NCBI GenBank assembly: GCA_949126835.1
Contig: OX421500.1
Span: 26,230,731-26,294,730 of the forward strand
Length of the DNA stretch: 64,000 nucleotides
Source: Anisus vortex
Taxonomy: Eukaryota > Mollusca > Gastropoda > Planorbidae
Reading direction: 5' to 3'
The notes under the pieces were generated by a model. That model was not told the DNA's origin. It searched no databases and saw nothing but the letters and a program-made list of their open reading frames with translations. The position numbers were made by a program, and so were the translations under genes. Positions 21,105 to 32,894 of this stretch are shown here, piece after piece. The stretch's first letter is position 1. The number at the start of each line of letters is the position of its first letter.

Positions 21105-22120
21105 TTACCATCACATCCTTTACCATCACTTCTCTTCATGGGCTGTACCATCACTTATCTTCATGTGCTGTACAATCACTTCTCTTCATGTGACGTACCC
21201 TCACTTCTCTTCGTGTGCTGTAAAAACACTTATCTTCATGTTCTGTACCATCACTTCTCTTCATGTGCTGTACCATCACTTCACTTCATGTGCTTTACCA
21301 TCACTTCTCTTAATGTGCTGTAAAAACACTTCTCTTCATGTGACGTACCCTCACTTCTCTTCATGTGCTGTAAAAACACTTCTCTTCATGTGCTTTACCA
21401 TCACTTCTCTTCATGTGCTGTACCATCACTTTTCTTCATGTGCTGTAAAAACACTTCTCTTCATGTGCTGTACCATCACTTCTCTTCATGTGCTTTACCA
21501 TCACTTCTCTTCATGTGCTGTACCATCACTTCTCTTCATGTGCTTTACCATCACTAGTCTTCATGTGCTGTACCATCAATTCACTTCATGTGTTGTACCG
21601 TCACTTCCCTTCATGTGCTTTACCATCACTTCTCTTCATGTGCTGTACCATCACTTCTCTTCATGTGTTGTACCATCACTTCTCTTCATGTGCTTTACCA
21701 TCACTTCTTTTCATGTGCTGTGCCGTCACTTCTCTTCATGTGCTGTACCATCTGTTTTCTTCGTGTGTTGTACCGTCACTTCTCTTCATGTGCTGTACCA
21801 TCCCTTCTCTTCATATGCTGTACCATCACTTCTCTTCATGTGCTGTACCATCACTTCTCTTCATGTGCTATACCATCACTTCTCTTCATGTGCTGTACCA
21901 TCACTTCTCTTTATGTGCTTTACCATCAGTTCCTTTATGTCATTTATCATAATTTCCTTAATGTATTTTACAACCTCTTCTTTTTATGTGCTATACCATC
22001 AGTTTCTTTATATGCTGTACCATCACTTCTGTTTATGTGCTGTACCATCACTTCTGTTTATGTGCTGTACCATCACTTCTCTTCATGTGCTATACCAACA
22101 CTGCTCTTCATTTGCTGTAC
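21105..22120. repeat. 25-bp minisatellite, about 40 copies
   Basis: The unit contains 'cttctcttcatgtgctgtac'. Because 25 is not a multiple of three, all three plus-strand frames repeat every 75 bp and are open for long stretches. This is not a gene. It ends about 200 bp before the signal-peptide exon at 22327. Confidence 0.95.
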
Positions 22121-22326
22121 CATCATTTCCTTTTCCTTTTGTACAATCACTTCAATGTGTCCGTATCTGTACGTTAATAGCTTAGCCATGCAATGCCTTT
22201 ATTCTCATTTGTTTCTTTGTGTTCTAAGTTACTGAGTACTCCAGCGTGGTCAACTAAAGCTAATGACCAATGGAACTGCAGGACACGTTAAGAATTTCAC
22301 TGTAAGGCCTGAATCCACCAGAACTG

Positions 22327-22387
22327 ATGGCGCTGTGGAAATGTTTTCTCGTCTTAATTTGGTTATCTGTCGTCTGTTATGACGTTG
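22327..22387 (+). CDS. Exon 1 of the cysteine-rich gene: signal peptide
   Basis: The ATG is followed by 20 codons and a strong donor (G|GTGAGT, phase 1). One lysine then about ten hydrophobic residues and small residues before the cleavage region (SVVC|YDV) make a good signal peptide. No in-frame upstream ATG was preferred. The 5' untranslated part was not determined. Confidence 0.65.
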
Positions 22388-25300
22388 GTGAGTAGTAATA
22401 CTGATTTAAGTGTGCCCATAAATTGTGTCCCATAAGTGTGTCTCTAAAGTGTGTCTCTGAAGTGTTTACATAATGAGCGTCTGTAAAATGTGATCATAGG
22501 GCTGGTGTAGCAGCGATAAATAGTTTCTGTGGCCCGGCATACTAAGGGATGTGTGGCCAGCACAATGCCCAGCCGCCTTTACTTTACCCCAACTAATGTC
22601 AGGTACCCATCAGAGTTGGGAAGACTCAGGGACACCCTCAAGTCCCGGAAAAAAAAGCCTAGCCTCTACCAGGACTCGAACCCAGAACCTTCGGATCGCC
22701 AGTCGAACGCGCTGCCTATATGTAAAGTGTGTGTAAGTTTCAAATATCCACCCACACTTTTAATATACCCTAAAGGTTGGAGTTGGTAAATAAAGTTGGG
22801 CTCAGCATGCCCCAGTCGAAACTCTACAAATGCCAAACATGTGTTTGCTTCTGGCTATAATAATCAATAGAACGGGCAAAATGACTCCAGGCGTCAAAAA
22901 TATAATTAGTTAATGTAAGAGTTATAGTTCCTGACAGAAACATTAACCAACAACTACCGTTAGAAATTATTATCTCCCCTACTGGCACAAGAGAGATCAG
23001 CCAAATTTCAAACACAATGTAACAACAATACTCTCACATTGTGCCAGTTTATGCTTGTATGTATTTATGTATTTATTTATGTCCATCGGTATGTTTGTAT
23101 TGATTTATGGACGAGTATGTGATATACGTTTCTTTCAACTGTATTGGCTTCGTCCTACATAGACTAAACTGATGTTGAAGCTAAACCAAAGTAATCGATG
23201 GCTCAAAATGCTATTATAAGAGTCTGACCTAGTTTCAATATATACAAGTGTCAGGAGTCAGGATGGGGAAGGGCTTAGCGCAAGGGTTAGCAACCTACGG
23301 AACGCTGGCTAGACTTGGCACGCAGAGCGATTCAAGTCTTGTTTACAAGAAGTTGAGTACTAGAGCATGATACATTGTAGGCTGTTGGCACACTGAATGA
23401 GTTAGGTATCCCACTGAATGAGTTAGGTATCCCACTGAATGAGTTAGGTATCCCACTGAATGAGTTAGGTATCCCACTGAATGAGTTAGGTATCCCACTG
23501 AATGAGTTAGGTATCCCACTGAATGAGTTAGGTATCCCACTGAATGAGTTAGGTATCCCACTGAATGAGTTAGGTATCCCACTGAATGAGTTAGGTATCC
23601 CACTGAATGAGTTAGGTATCCCACTGAATGAGTTAGGTATCCCACTGAATGAGTTAGGTATCCCACTGAATGAGTTAGGTATCCCACTGAATGAGTTAGG
23701 TATCCCACTGAATGAGTTAGGTATCCCACTGAATGAGTTAGGTATCCCACTGAATGAGTTAGGTATCCCACTGAATGAGTTAGGTATCCCACTGAATGAG
23801 TTAGGTATCCCACTGAATGAGTTAGGTATCCCACTGAATGAGTTAGGTATCCCACTGAATGAGTTAGGTATCCCACTGAATGAGTTAGGTATCCCACTGA
23901 ATGAGTTAGGTATCCCACTGAATGAGTTAGGTATCCCACTGAATGAGTTAGGTATCCCACTGAATGAGTTAGGTATCCCACTGAATGAGTTAGGTATCCC
24001 ACTGAATGAGTTAGGTATCCCACTGAATGAGTTAGGTATCCCACTGAATGAGTTAGGTATCCCACTGAATGAGTTAGGTATCCCACTGAATGAGTTAGGT
24101 ATCCCACTGAATGAGTTAGGTATCCCACTGAATGAGTTAGGTATCCCACTGAATGAGTTAGGTATCCCACTGAATGAGTTAGGTATCCCACTGAATGAGT
24201 TAGGTATCCCACTGAATGAGTTAGGTATCCCACTGAATGAGTTAGCTATCCCACTGAATGAGTTAGGTATCCCACTGAATGAGTTAGGTATCCCACTGAA
24301 TGAGTTAGGTATCCCACTGAATGAGTTAGGTATCCCACTGAATGAGTTAGGTATCCCACTGAATGAGTTAGGTATCACACTGAATGAGTTAGGTATCCCA
24401 CTGAATGAGTTAGGTATCCCACTGAATGAGTTAGGTATCCCACTGAATGAGTTAGGTATCCCACTGAATGAGTTAGGTATCCCACTGAATGAGTTAGGTA
24501 TCCCACTGAATGAGTTAGGTATCCCACTGAATGAGTTAGGTATCCCACTGAATGAGTTAGGTATCCCACTGAATGAGTTAGGTATCCCACTGAATGAGTT
24601 AGGTATCCCACTATGGCAGGTCATTTTTAAATGGTTGCCGAACCCTGGTTTAGTGCACGGAAATTATTATCTTTCGCCATACATATTGTTTCAAGAGTAA
24701 ATGGTATGTACATTTAGCAAATGTTCATTCAGGGGAAATAATTAGACTTACTTTATTTGATTTAAATTATCTTCCATTTCTGAACCATGTTACCTTAAAA
24801 AATTTCTTTAAAATATCGATCATTCTGTTGGGTTTAAACTAATTATTGATATCTGGGGGATTTATTTAGGCCATGAAAAGAACATCCTTATGCCATTATC
24901 AAGAAATGTATTGATTCTATTTGGTTTAAAATATTGTGGCAACATGTTTATTCAATTTTTTCACTTAGTTAATTGTTTTTTGTTGTCAGATTTATTTTGT
25001 TTATTGTTTTCTAAATAGATTTATACTCATTTAATCATTTAATACGAAATTTAGATAATTTACTTTTATGCTTATAAATTAATTAATAAATACACATATT
25101 ATTAATAGCAACGGAAATGAAAAAAAAACAACTAAATTTAATATTACAGCAAAATAAAATAAAATGCGAAAGTTTTTTTTACATAAAGTTACATTTATTG
25201 TCATCGATTACTAAATTAGATATGTAGTTCATTTTATAACAACAGTTTAAACAAGTGACACTGCTGCAGACCTTCCATGTGGTAATATGTCTTTATTGGA

Positions 25301-28300
25301 CATGTGGAATACCATTGAGTTACTGTGTCCATCCCAAACAGTAGGCTACTATAGGACCCACCGATCATGACATTAATTGGCGTGTTTTCATTTAAATATT
25401 CGTGTAGTTTGAGAAAGACCAATATGTTTGTAATTGTACCCCCCCCCCCCCCCCGTCCATAAACAAATAGAGGCCTACAACAAACAGATAAACGCAATAA
25501 AAATAAGTTTAGGCCTGTGTCACAAGTTTAGGCGTGTGTCCAGTGCCCTCACATGGGAGGAAGCATATGCCCGGGGGCGACACTTCCAGGAGGCGGGAAA
25601 TGTAGCCTAAATATATAGCAATATAGCAATAAACAGGCGCTGGGGGGCGCTACATAAGCGTGTAAAGGCTCTGCGTGTGTCACAAGTTTAGGACTGTATC
25701 ATGAATTTAGGCCTGTCACAAGTTTAGGCCTGTGTCACAAGATTAGGCCTGTATTTCAATTTGAGGTCATGGTCACAAGTTTAGGCCTGTGTCACAAGTT
25801 TAGGACTGTGTCACAAGTTTAGGCCTGTGTCACAAGTTTAGGCCCGTGTCACAAGTTTAGGCACAATTGTACAATAATTAGCAAGCAATAAAACTTTACA
25901 CATGATATTACATACTGGCTACTTGCATTTTAAATCTATCTGATCTACTAGCATACACGTGTTCTTGGTCCAATGAAGGATGCAGTGAAGACAGTGACTG
26001 CTGCAGCCACTCGTGTCACCGTGCCCATGAAGGCACCAACCCAAGATGTAGACACAGTACATTGGGGGAGAGATGTGTCTTTGACTACCATTGTCAGGTA
26101 ACTCTGTCCTTACTCTAATCAACCAATCATCTTCAATTTCTTTGCCTTACTATAATCAACCAATCATCTTCAATTTCTTTGCTTTACGCTAATCAACCCA
26201 ATCATTTTCAACTTCTTGACCTTACTATAATCAACCAATCATCTTCAATTTCTTTGCTTTACGCTAATCAACCAATCATTTTCAACTTCTTGACCTTACT
26301 ATAATAAACCAATCATCTTCAATTTCTTTGCTTTACGCTAATCAACCAATCATTTTCAACTTCTTGACCTTACTATAATCAACCAATCATCTTCAGCTTC
26401 TTCCCCCAGCATTTAAAGACTATGAAGTGCAGGTTTATTTCACGATTCAGATAAAGAGCTATTTATATATAATTCACAGCTAAATTTAAAACGAAAGACT
26501 ACTTCAATAAGTAATAATAATCTCGTAATAATGTTAGAGTGAAGCCCGAATTTACTTTTAAAATACATTCATATAAATATTGACAAGTAATAGTGAGATT
26601 GACTGTTTACTTTAATCGTAGGCCTATTATTATAAATTGTCACATTTTAAACTCACAAATTGAAGTTTGTATTTCTTAAATGTAAATCTTTATCAATATA
26701 TATTACATATTTTATAATAATAATAATAATAATAATTTTTATAGCGCTTCTATCCATGCTAGTAAATTTAGCATTCTTGGTAGTGAATTATAGTGGCAGT
26801 TGTATTAACATGGTGTGAATTATAGTGGCAGTTGTATTAACATGGTGTGAATTATAGTGGCAGTTGTATTAACATGGTGTGAATTATAGTGGCAGTTGTA
26901 TTAACATGTTGTGAATTATAGTGGCAGTTGTATTAACATGTTGTGAATTATAGTGGCAGTTGTATTAACATGTTGTGAATTATAGTGGCAGTTGTATTAA
27001 CATGTTGTGAATTATAGTGGCAGTTGTATTAACATGTTGTGAATTATAGTGGCAGTTGTATTAACATGGTGTGAATTATAGTGGCAGTTGTATTAACATG
27101 GTGTGAATTATAGTGGCAGTTGTATTAACATGTTGTGAATTATAGTGGCAGTTGTATTAACATGTTGTGAATTATAGTGGCAGTTGTATTAAACATGTTG
27201 TGAATTATAGTGGCAGTTGTATTAACATGTTGTGAATTATAGTGGCAGTTGTATTAACATGTTGTGAATTATAGTGGCAGTTGTATTAACATGTTGTGAA
27301 TTATAGTGGCAGTTGTATTAACATGTTGTGAATTATAGTGGCAGTTGTATTAACATGTTGTGAATTATAGTGGCAGTTGTATTAACATGTTGTGAATTAT
27401 AGTGGCAGTTGTATTAACATGTTGTGAATTATAGTGGCAGTTGTATTAACATGTTGTGAATTATAGTGGCAGTTGTATTAACATGTTGTGAATTATAGTG
27501 GCAGTTGTATTAACATGTTGTGAATTATAGTGGCAGTTGTATTAACATGGTGTGAATTATAGTGGCAGTTGTATTAACATGTTGTGAATTATAGTGGCAG
27601 TTGTATTAACATGTTGTGAATTATAGTGGCAGTTGTATTAACATGGTGTGAATTATAGTGGCAGTTGTATTAACATGTTGTGAATTATTGTGGCAGCTGT
27701 ATTAACATGTTGTGAATTATAGTGGCAGTTGTATTAACATGTTGTGAATTATAGTGGCAGTTGTATTAACATGTTGTGAATTATAGTGGCAGTTGTATTA
27801 ACATGTTGTGAATTATAGTGGCAGTTGTACTAACATGTTGTGAATTATAGTGGCAGTTGTATTAACATGTTGTGAATTATAGTGGCAGTTGTATTAACAT
27901 GTTGTGAATTATAGTGGCAGTTGTATTAACATGGTGTGAATTATAGTGGCAGTTGTATTAACATGTTGTGAATTATAGTGGCAGTTGTATTAACATGGTG
28001 TGAATTATAGTGGCAGTTGTATTAACATGGTGTGAATTATAGTGGCAGTTGTATTAACATGGTGTGAATTATAGTGGCAGTTGTATTAACATGGTGTGAA
28101 TTATAGTGGCAGTTGTATTAACATGGTGTGAATTATAGTGGCAGTTGTATTAACATGTTGGGAATTATAGTGGCAGTTGTATTAACATGTTGTGAATTAT
28201 AGTGGCAGTTGTATTAACATGTTGTGAATTATAGTGGCAGTTGTATTAACATGGTGTGAATTCTAGTGGCAGTTGTATTAACATGTTGGGAATTATAGTG

Positions 28301-31300
28301 GCAGTTGTATTAACATGTTGTGAATTATAGTGGCAGTTGTATTAACATGTTGTGAATTATAGTGGCAGTTGTATTAACATGTTGTGAATTATAGTGGCAG
28401 TTGTATTAACATGTTGTGAATTATAGTGGCAGTTGTATTAACATGTTGTGAATTATAGTGGCAGTTGTATTAACATGTTGTGAATTATAGTGGCAGTTGT
28501 ATTAACATGTTGTGAATTATAGTGGCAGTTGTATTAACATGTTGTGAATTATAGTGGCAGTTGTATTAACATGTTGTGAATTATAGTGGCAGTTGTATTA
28601 ACATGTTGTGAATTATAGTGGCAGTTGAATTAACATGTTGTGAATTATAGTGGCAGTTGTATTAACATGTTGTGAATTATAGTGGCAGTTGTATTAACAT
28701 GTTGTGAATTATAGTGGCAGTTGTATTAACATGTTGTGAATTATAGTGGCAGTTGTATTAACATGTTGTGAATTATAGTGGCAGTTGTATTAACATGTTG
28801 TGAATTTTAGTGGCAGTTGTATTAACATGTTGTGAATTATAGTGGCAGTTGTATTAACATGGTGTGAATTATAGTGGCAGTTGTATTAACATGTTGTGAA
28901 TTTTAGTGGCAGTTGTATTAACATGTTGTGAATTATAGTGGCAGTTGTATTAACATGTTGTGAATTATAGTGGCAGTTGTATTAACATGTTGTGAATTAT
29001 AGTGGCAGTTGTATTAACATGTTGTGAATTATAGTGGCAGTTGTATTAACATGTTGTGAATTATAGTGGCAGTTGTATTAACATGTTGTGAATTATAGTG
29101 GCAGTTGTATTAACATGTTGTGAATTATAGTGGCAGTTGTATTAACATGTTGTGAATTATAGTGGCAGTTGTATTAACATGTTGTGAATTATAGTGGCAG
29201 TTGTATTAACATGTTGTGAATTATAGTGGCAGTTGTATTAACATGTTGTGAATTATAGTGGCAGTTGTACTAACATGATGTGAATTATAGTGGCAGTTGT
29301 ATTAACATGTTGGGAATTATAGTGGCAGTTGTATTAACATGTTGTGAATTATTGTGGCAGCTGTATTAACATGTTGTGAATTATAGTGGCAGTTGTATTA
29401 ACATGTTGTCAATTATAGTGGCAGTTGTATTAACATGTTGTGAATTATAGTGGCAGTTGTATTAACATGTTGTGAATTATAGTGGCAGTTGTATTAACAT
29501 GTTGGGAATTATAGTGGCAGTTGTATTAACATGTTGTGAATTATAGTGGCAGTTGTATTAACATGTTGTGAATTATAGTGGCAGTTGTATTAACATGGTG
29601 TGAATTATAGTGGCAGTTGTATTAACATGTTGGGAATTATAGTGGCAGTTGTATTAACATGTTGTGAATTATAGTGGCAGTTGTATTAACATGTTGTGAA
29701 TTATAGTGGCAGTTGTATTAACATGGTGTGAATTATAGTGGCAGTTGTATTAACATGTTGTGAATTATAGTGGCAGTTGTATTAACATGCTGTGAATTAT
29801 AGTGGCAGTTGTATTAACATGTTGTGAATTATAGTGGCAGTTGTATTAACATGGTGTGAATTATAGTGGCAGTTGTATTAACATGTTGTGAATTATAGTG
29901 GCAGTTGTATTAACATGTTGTGAATTATAGTGGCAGTTGTATTAACATGTTGTGAATTATAGTGGCAGTTGTATTAACATGTTGTGAATTATAGTGGCAG
30001 TTGTATTAACATGGTGTGAATTATAGTGGCAGTTGTATTAACATGTTGTGAATTATAGTGGCAGTTGTATTAACATGGTGTGAATTATAGTGGCAGTTGT
30101 ATTAACATGTTGGGAATTATAGTGGCAGTTGTATTAACATGTTGTGAATTATAGTGGCAGTTGTATTAACATGTTGTGAATTATAGTGGCAGTTGTATTA
30201 ACATGGTGTGAATTATAGTGGCAGTTGTATTAACATGTTGTGAATTATAGTGGCAGTTGTATTAACATGTTGTGAATTATAGTGGCAGTTGTATTAACAT
30301 GTTGTGAATTATAGTGGCAGTTGTATTAACATGTTGTGAATTATAGTGGCAGTTGTATTAACATGTTGTGAATTATAGTGGCAGTTGTATTAACATGTTG
30401 TGAATTATAGTGGCAGTTGTATTAACATGTTGTGAATTATAGTGGCAGTTGTATTAACATGTTGTGAATTTTAGTGGCAGTTGTATTAACATGTTGTGAA
30501 TTATAGTGGCAGTTGTATTAACATGTTGTGAATTATAGTGGCAGTTGTATTAACATGTTGTGAATTATAGTGGCAGTTGTATTAACATGTTGTGAATTAT
30601 AGTGGCAGTTGTATTAACATGTTGTGAATTATAGTGGCAGTTGTATTAACATGTTGTGAATTATAGTGGCAGTTGTATTAACATGTTGTGAATTATAGTG
30701 GCAGTTGTATTAACATGTTGTGAATTATAGTGGCAGTTGTATTAACATGTTGTGAATTATAGTGGCAGTTGTATTAACATGTTGTGAATTATAGTGGCAG
30801 TTGTATTAACATGTTGTGAATTATAGTGGCAGTTGTATTAACATGTTGTGAATTATAGTGGCAGTTGTATTAACATGTTGTGAATTATAGTGGCAGTTGT
30901 ATTAACATGTTGTGAATTATAGTGGCAGTTGTATTAACATGTTGTGAATTATAGTGGCAGTTGTATTAACATGTTGTGAATTATAGTGGCAGTTGTATTA
31001 ACATGGTGTGAATTATAGTGGCAGTTGTATTAACATGTTGGGAATTATAGTGGCAGTTGTATTAACATGTTGTGAATTATAGTGGCAGTTGTATTAACAT
31101 GTTGTGAATTATAGTGGCAGTTGTATTAACATGTTGGGAATTATAGTGGCAGTTGTATTAACATGTTGGGAATTATAGTGGCAGTTGTATTAACATGTTG
31201 TGAATTATAGTGGCAGTTGTATTAACATGTTGGGAATTATAGTGGCAGTTGTATTAACATGTTGGGAATTATAGTGGCAGTTGTATTAACATGTTGTGAA

Positions 31301-32545
31301 TTATAGTGGCATTTGTATTAACATGGTGTGAATTATAGTGGCAGTTGTATTAACATGTTGTGAATTATAGTGGCAGTTGTATTAACATGTTGGGTACACA
31401 GCCACTAGCCAAAGAGACAATGTCTTTAAGTTCTTTTTAAAAGACACTTTTGTCTCAGATTTTCTCGGTGTCTGAGGTAAACCGTTCTTTATAGAAGGCG
31501 CCACAGATTCAAATGAGCTCACTCTTAGGCACTTCTTTTTGTGTTCAGCCACACTAGGAATCTTAAGGAGTGACTGTAATGAAGAGCGCAGTTCCCTTGA
31601 TGGCTCATACTTTGATATCAGTGCTTGAAAATAGGAAGGAGCAGTGCTATTTATACATAATATTAATATTATAGTAGACATGCGCATTCATCAAGATTAA
31701 TAAATAATTTATTGACAACACAAAATTTAGTATTTTTTTAAGGAATTCCTTTTTTTATTTACTTTTGTCTTCAAGCAATAGTCTCCAACAAAACATAAGT
31801 AAGCTTTTAAATATTGCTATAGAATCAATAAAAATACTTGATAAGTGATTCTGGGAAGGGCATGCAATGGAAATAGGTCGTCGCGAGACGTTAAATGCCA
31901 CAGAGATTCTGATACGAACCGTCCTATAAGAAGAGTTTTAAGACCTTTCTCTCTATCTACGTTCCCTACCCCAACATCTGCAACTGATTTGTGGAAATAA
32001 AGCGCGCTTGACATACTATATCTGCTAACTCGGAGAGATGCCATTTATACGTTACAACCATTAGCATTAGTTTATGATGATAGAGATTTAGTGTATTTGT
32101 TAGTAGTTCACCAAAAAACGTATCCTTTAAACATTAAAACCATTAGTTTATGATGATAGAGATTTAGTGTATTTGTTAGTAGTTCACCAAAAAACGTATC
32201 CTTTATACATTACAACCATTAGTATTAGTTTATGATGAAAGAATTTAGTGTATTTGTTAGTAGTTGATAAAAAAAAAACGAATGTTCTTCACTTCTCAGG
32301 ACACGTTGAATTGTGGGCCACACTTTAACTGCTGCTCACCCTTCTGGAAAATGTGTATAACAAAGTCTGATTGCTGCGAGAGTGAGCATGTCTGTCGACT
32401 GGCTGATGGCTTCTATTACAAGCGCTGTTTGCTCCCCACCAACACGGCCGCGCCAGGCATGGACAACTGGACAGCATTGTGTGTGTGTACTTTGGCTGTT
32501 GCCTTTCACTGGGTGAAACAAACTATCTGGGATGAAGTTCACTAG
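22327..32545 (+). CDS. Secreted cysteine-rich protein, three-exon gene (span)
   Basis: Exons 22327-22387, 25952-26097 and 32300-32545 join in phase 1 then phase 0, all GT-AG, giving about 150 residues. The signal peptide MALWKCFLVLIWLSVVC comes first. Then a block with eight cysteines (C-x6-C-x5-CC-x3-C-x10-C-x8-C-x5-C), then eight more including a CC, a second CC and a final C, then a short C-terminal piece with CVC. The motif D-S-D-C-C or K-S-D-C-C followed by x3-5-C occurs twice. This recalls small disulfide folds (Dickkopf, colipase, EB module or knottin type), but I cannot name a family. Function is unknown. A poly(A) signal lies at 32895. Both introns contain very large tandem arrays. 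Confidence 0.65.
22500..22726 (-). mobile_element. SINE family A copy (tRNA-derived), minus strand
   Basis: Reading the minus strand, 'gcgttcgactggcgatccga' and the B box 'gggttcgagtcc' form the tRNA-like head, then the 'aaagtaaaggcggctgggca' body. It lies in intron 1 of the cysteine-rich gene, about 110 bp past exon 1. Confidence 0.85.
23281..24647. mobile_element. hAT-type element carrying a 21-bp satellite
   Basis: The left end 'caagggttagcaacc' and the right end 'ggttgccgaaccctg' are inverted repeats. The 8-bp flanks gcttagcg (23273-23280) and gtttagtg (24648-24655) match at 6/8. Outside the array its sequence ('ctgttggcacactgaa', 'ggaacgctgg') is related to the hAT element at 58.6-60.3 kb. 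Confidence 0.75.
23391..24613. repeat. 21-bp satellite, about 58 near-identical copies
   Basis: The unit contains 'gaatgagttaggtatccc'. Only two changed bases were seen by eye in about 1.2 kb (near 24246 and 24377). Since 21 is a multiple of three, the minus strand is open in two frames (GIPNSFS and GYLTHSV). These are artefacts. The seed is a single copy of the word 'gcacgctgaaggatttag' type seen in the related hAT at 60.25 kb. Confidence 0.97.
24656..25505. other. Intron 1 remainder, AT-rich
   Basis: No gene or clear repeat. A poly-C tract (about 15) lies at 25440-25454. Confidence 0.5.
25508..25866. repeat. 19-bp minisatellite (copy 1)
   Basis: The unit 'tttaggcctgtgtcacaag' is repeated about ten times, interrupted at 25535-25670 by a GC-rich inserted fragment. 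It ends with 'cacaattgtacaataattag' and 'agcaagcaataaaa', words that also end the array at 34.9 kb. It stops about 85 bp before exon 2. Confidence 0.9.
25952..26097 (+). CDS. Exon 2 of the cysteine-rich gene
   Basis: A 146-nt exon, acceptor ctgatctactag, donor CAG|GTAACT, phase 1 to 0, 48 codons. It reads YTCSWSNEGCSEDSDCC, then CHRAHEG and later GERCVFDYHCQ: eight cysteines, many polar residues and no transmembrane stretch. The C-C-CC-C-C order is that of small cystine-rich domains. Confidence 0.7.
26098..26400. repeat. 37-bp minisatellite, about 8 copies
   Basis: The unit carries 'aatcaaccaatcatcttcaa'. Two variants (ttactataatc.. and ttacgctaatc..) alternate, giving a 74-bp higher-order period. 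It starts directly at the donor of exon 2. Confidence 0.9.
26718..31690 (-). mobile_element. Second LINE family, 3' part, with expanded 3' untranslated region
   Basis: On the minus strand 31687-31392 reads the reverse transcriptase C-terminus: APSYFQALISKYEPSRELRS, then FESVAPSIKNGLPQT and SFKKNLKTLSLW, as in I/CR1/Rex1-type LINEs. It is followed by the 32-bp array, then 'gcatggatagaagcgctata' and an (ATT)n tail ending at 26718. It is 5'-truncated. Confidence 0.75.
26783..31392. repeat. 32-bp satellite, about 144 copies (4.6 kb)
   Basis: The unit starts 'gtgaattatagtggcagttg'. Most differences are at the end of the unit (atgttgtg, atggtgtg, atgttggg), and one copy has an extra A near 27190. 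It lies in intron 2 of the cysteine-rich gene and inside the 3' end of a LINE. Its seed word 'cagtggcagttgtatta' is single in the unexpanded LINE copy at about 20000. Confidence 0.98.
31817..32044 (-). other. Open minus-strand segment, unassigned
   Basis: A 75-codon open stretch (GRFVSESLWHLTSRDD...). No splice signals or family recognised. It may be decayed transposon coding sequence. Confidence 0.2.
32041..32275. repeat. About 75-85-bp tandem repeat, 3 copies
   Basis: The unit contains 'tagtgtatttgttagtagtt' and 'accattagtttatgatgata'. It ends at the branch/pyrimidine region of exon 3. Confidence 0.9.
32300..32545 (+). CDS. Exon 3 (last coding) of the cysteine-rich gene
   Basis: Acceptor ttcacttctcag, phase 0, 81 codons and TAG at 32543. 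It reads DTLNCGPHFNCCSPFW, then KSDCCESEHVCRLADG and KRCLLP. The C-terminal 35 residues (from about GMDNW) lie in the first of three tandem repeats of about 110 bp, so this tail may be recent or unfixed. Confidence 0.65.
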   Translation, partial: DTLNCGPHFNCCSPFWKMCITKSDCCESEHVCRLADGFYYKRCLLPTNTAAPGMDNWTALCVCTLAVAFHWVKQTIWDEVH

Positions 32546-32790
32546 GACTCGAACTGCCTCACAAAGTATGGACAGCCGGATAGCATTGTGTGTGTGTACT
32601 TTGGCTGTTTCCTTCTACTGGGTGAAACATACTATCTCGAATGAAGTTCACTAGGACACGAACAGCCTTCACAAGTTATGGGCAGTCGGATAGCATTACC
32701 TATGTGTAATGTGTATTTTAGCTGTTTCCTTAAAATGGGTGAAACAATCTGGAATGGAGATGAGTAGGACGCAAACAGCAATCACAAAGT
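32460..32790. repeat. 110-bp tandem repeat, 3 copies
   Basis: Units begin near 32460, 32569 and 32679 ('ggacagccggatagcattgt'). The first encodes the C-terminus and stop of the cysteine-rich protein. The others are in its 3' untranslated region and have diverged. Confidence 0.9.
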
Positions 32791-32894
32791 TCCACTATAG
32801 CTATGGCCGAGATTATTGTTAATGACATTTAATTCAACTTTGACATCAATATTTAAAAAAGCGCCAAAGTAGAAAATTTGTGAAATCGATGTAC

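Noticed and set aside
21055..22235. Open frames of 376, 215 and 154 codons (TSLHVLYHHFSS repeats)
   Set aside because: They are the three frames of a 25-bp minisatellite and all read the same peptide. The frame is not conserved against the others.
22327..22387. Resemblance of MALW at the start of the signal peptide to preproinsulin
   Set aside because: Only four residues agree, in a signal peptide. The cysteine pattern that follows is not that of insulin.
23332..24624. Two overlapping open frames of 430 and 296 codons on the minus strand (GIPNSFS, GYLTHSV repeats)
   Set aside because: The 21-bp satellite is a multiple of three, so any frame without a stop in one unit stays open. No start, splice or non-repeat coding sequence supports a gene.
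26783..31392. CRISPR-like look of a 32-bp regular repeat
   Set aside because: There are no unique spacers between repeats and no cas genes; the setting is eukaryotic and the units are head to tail.
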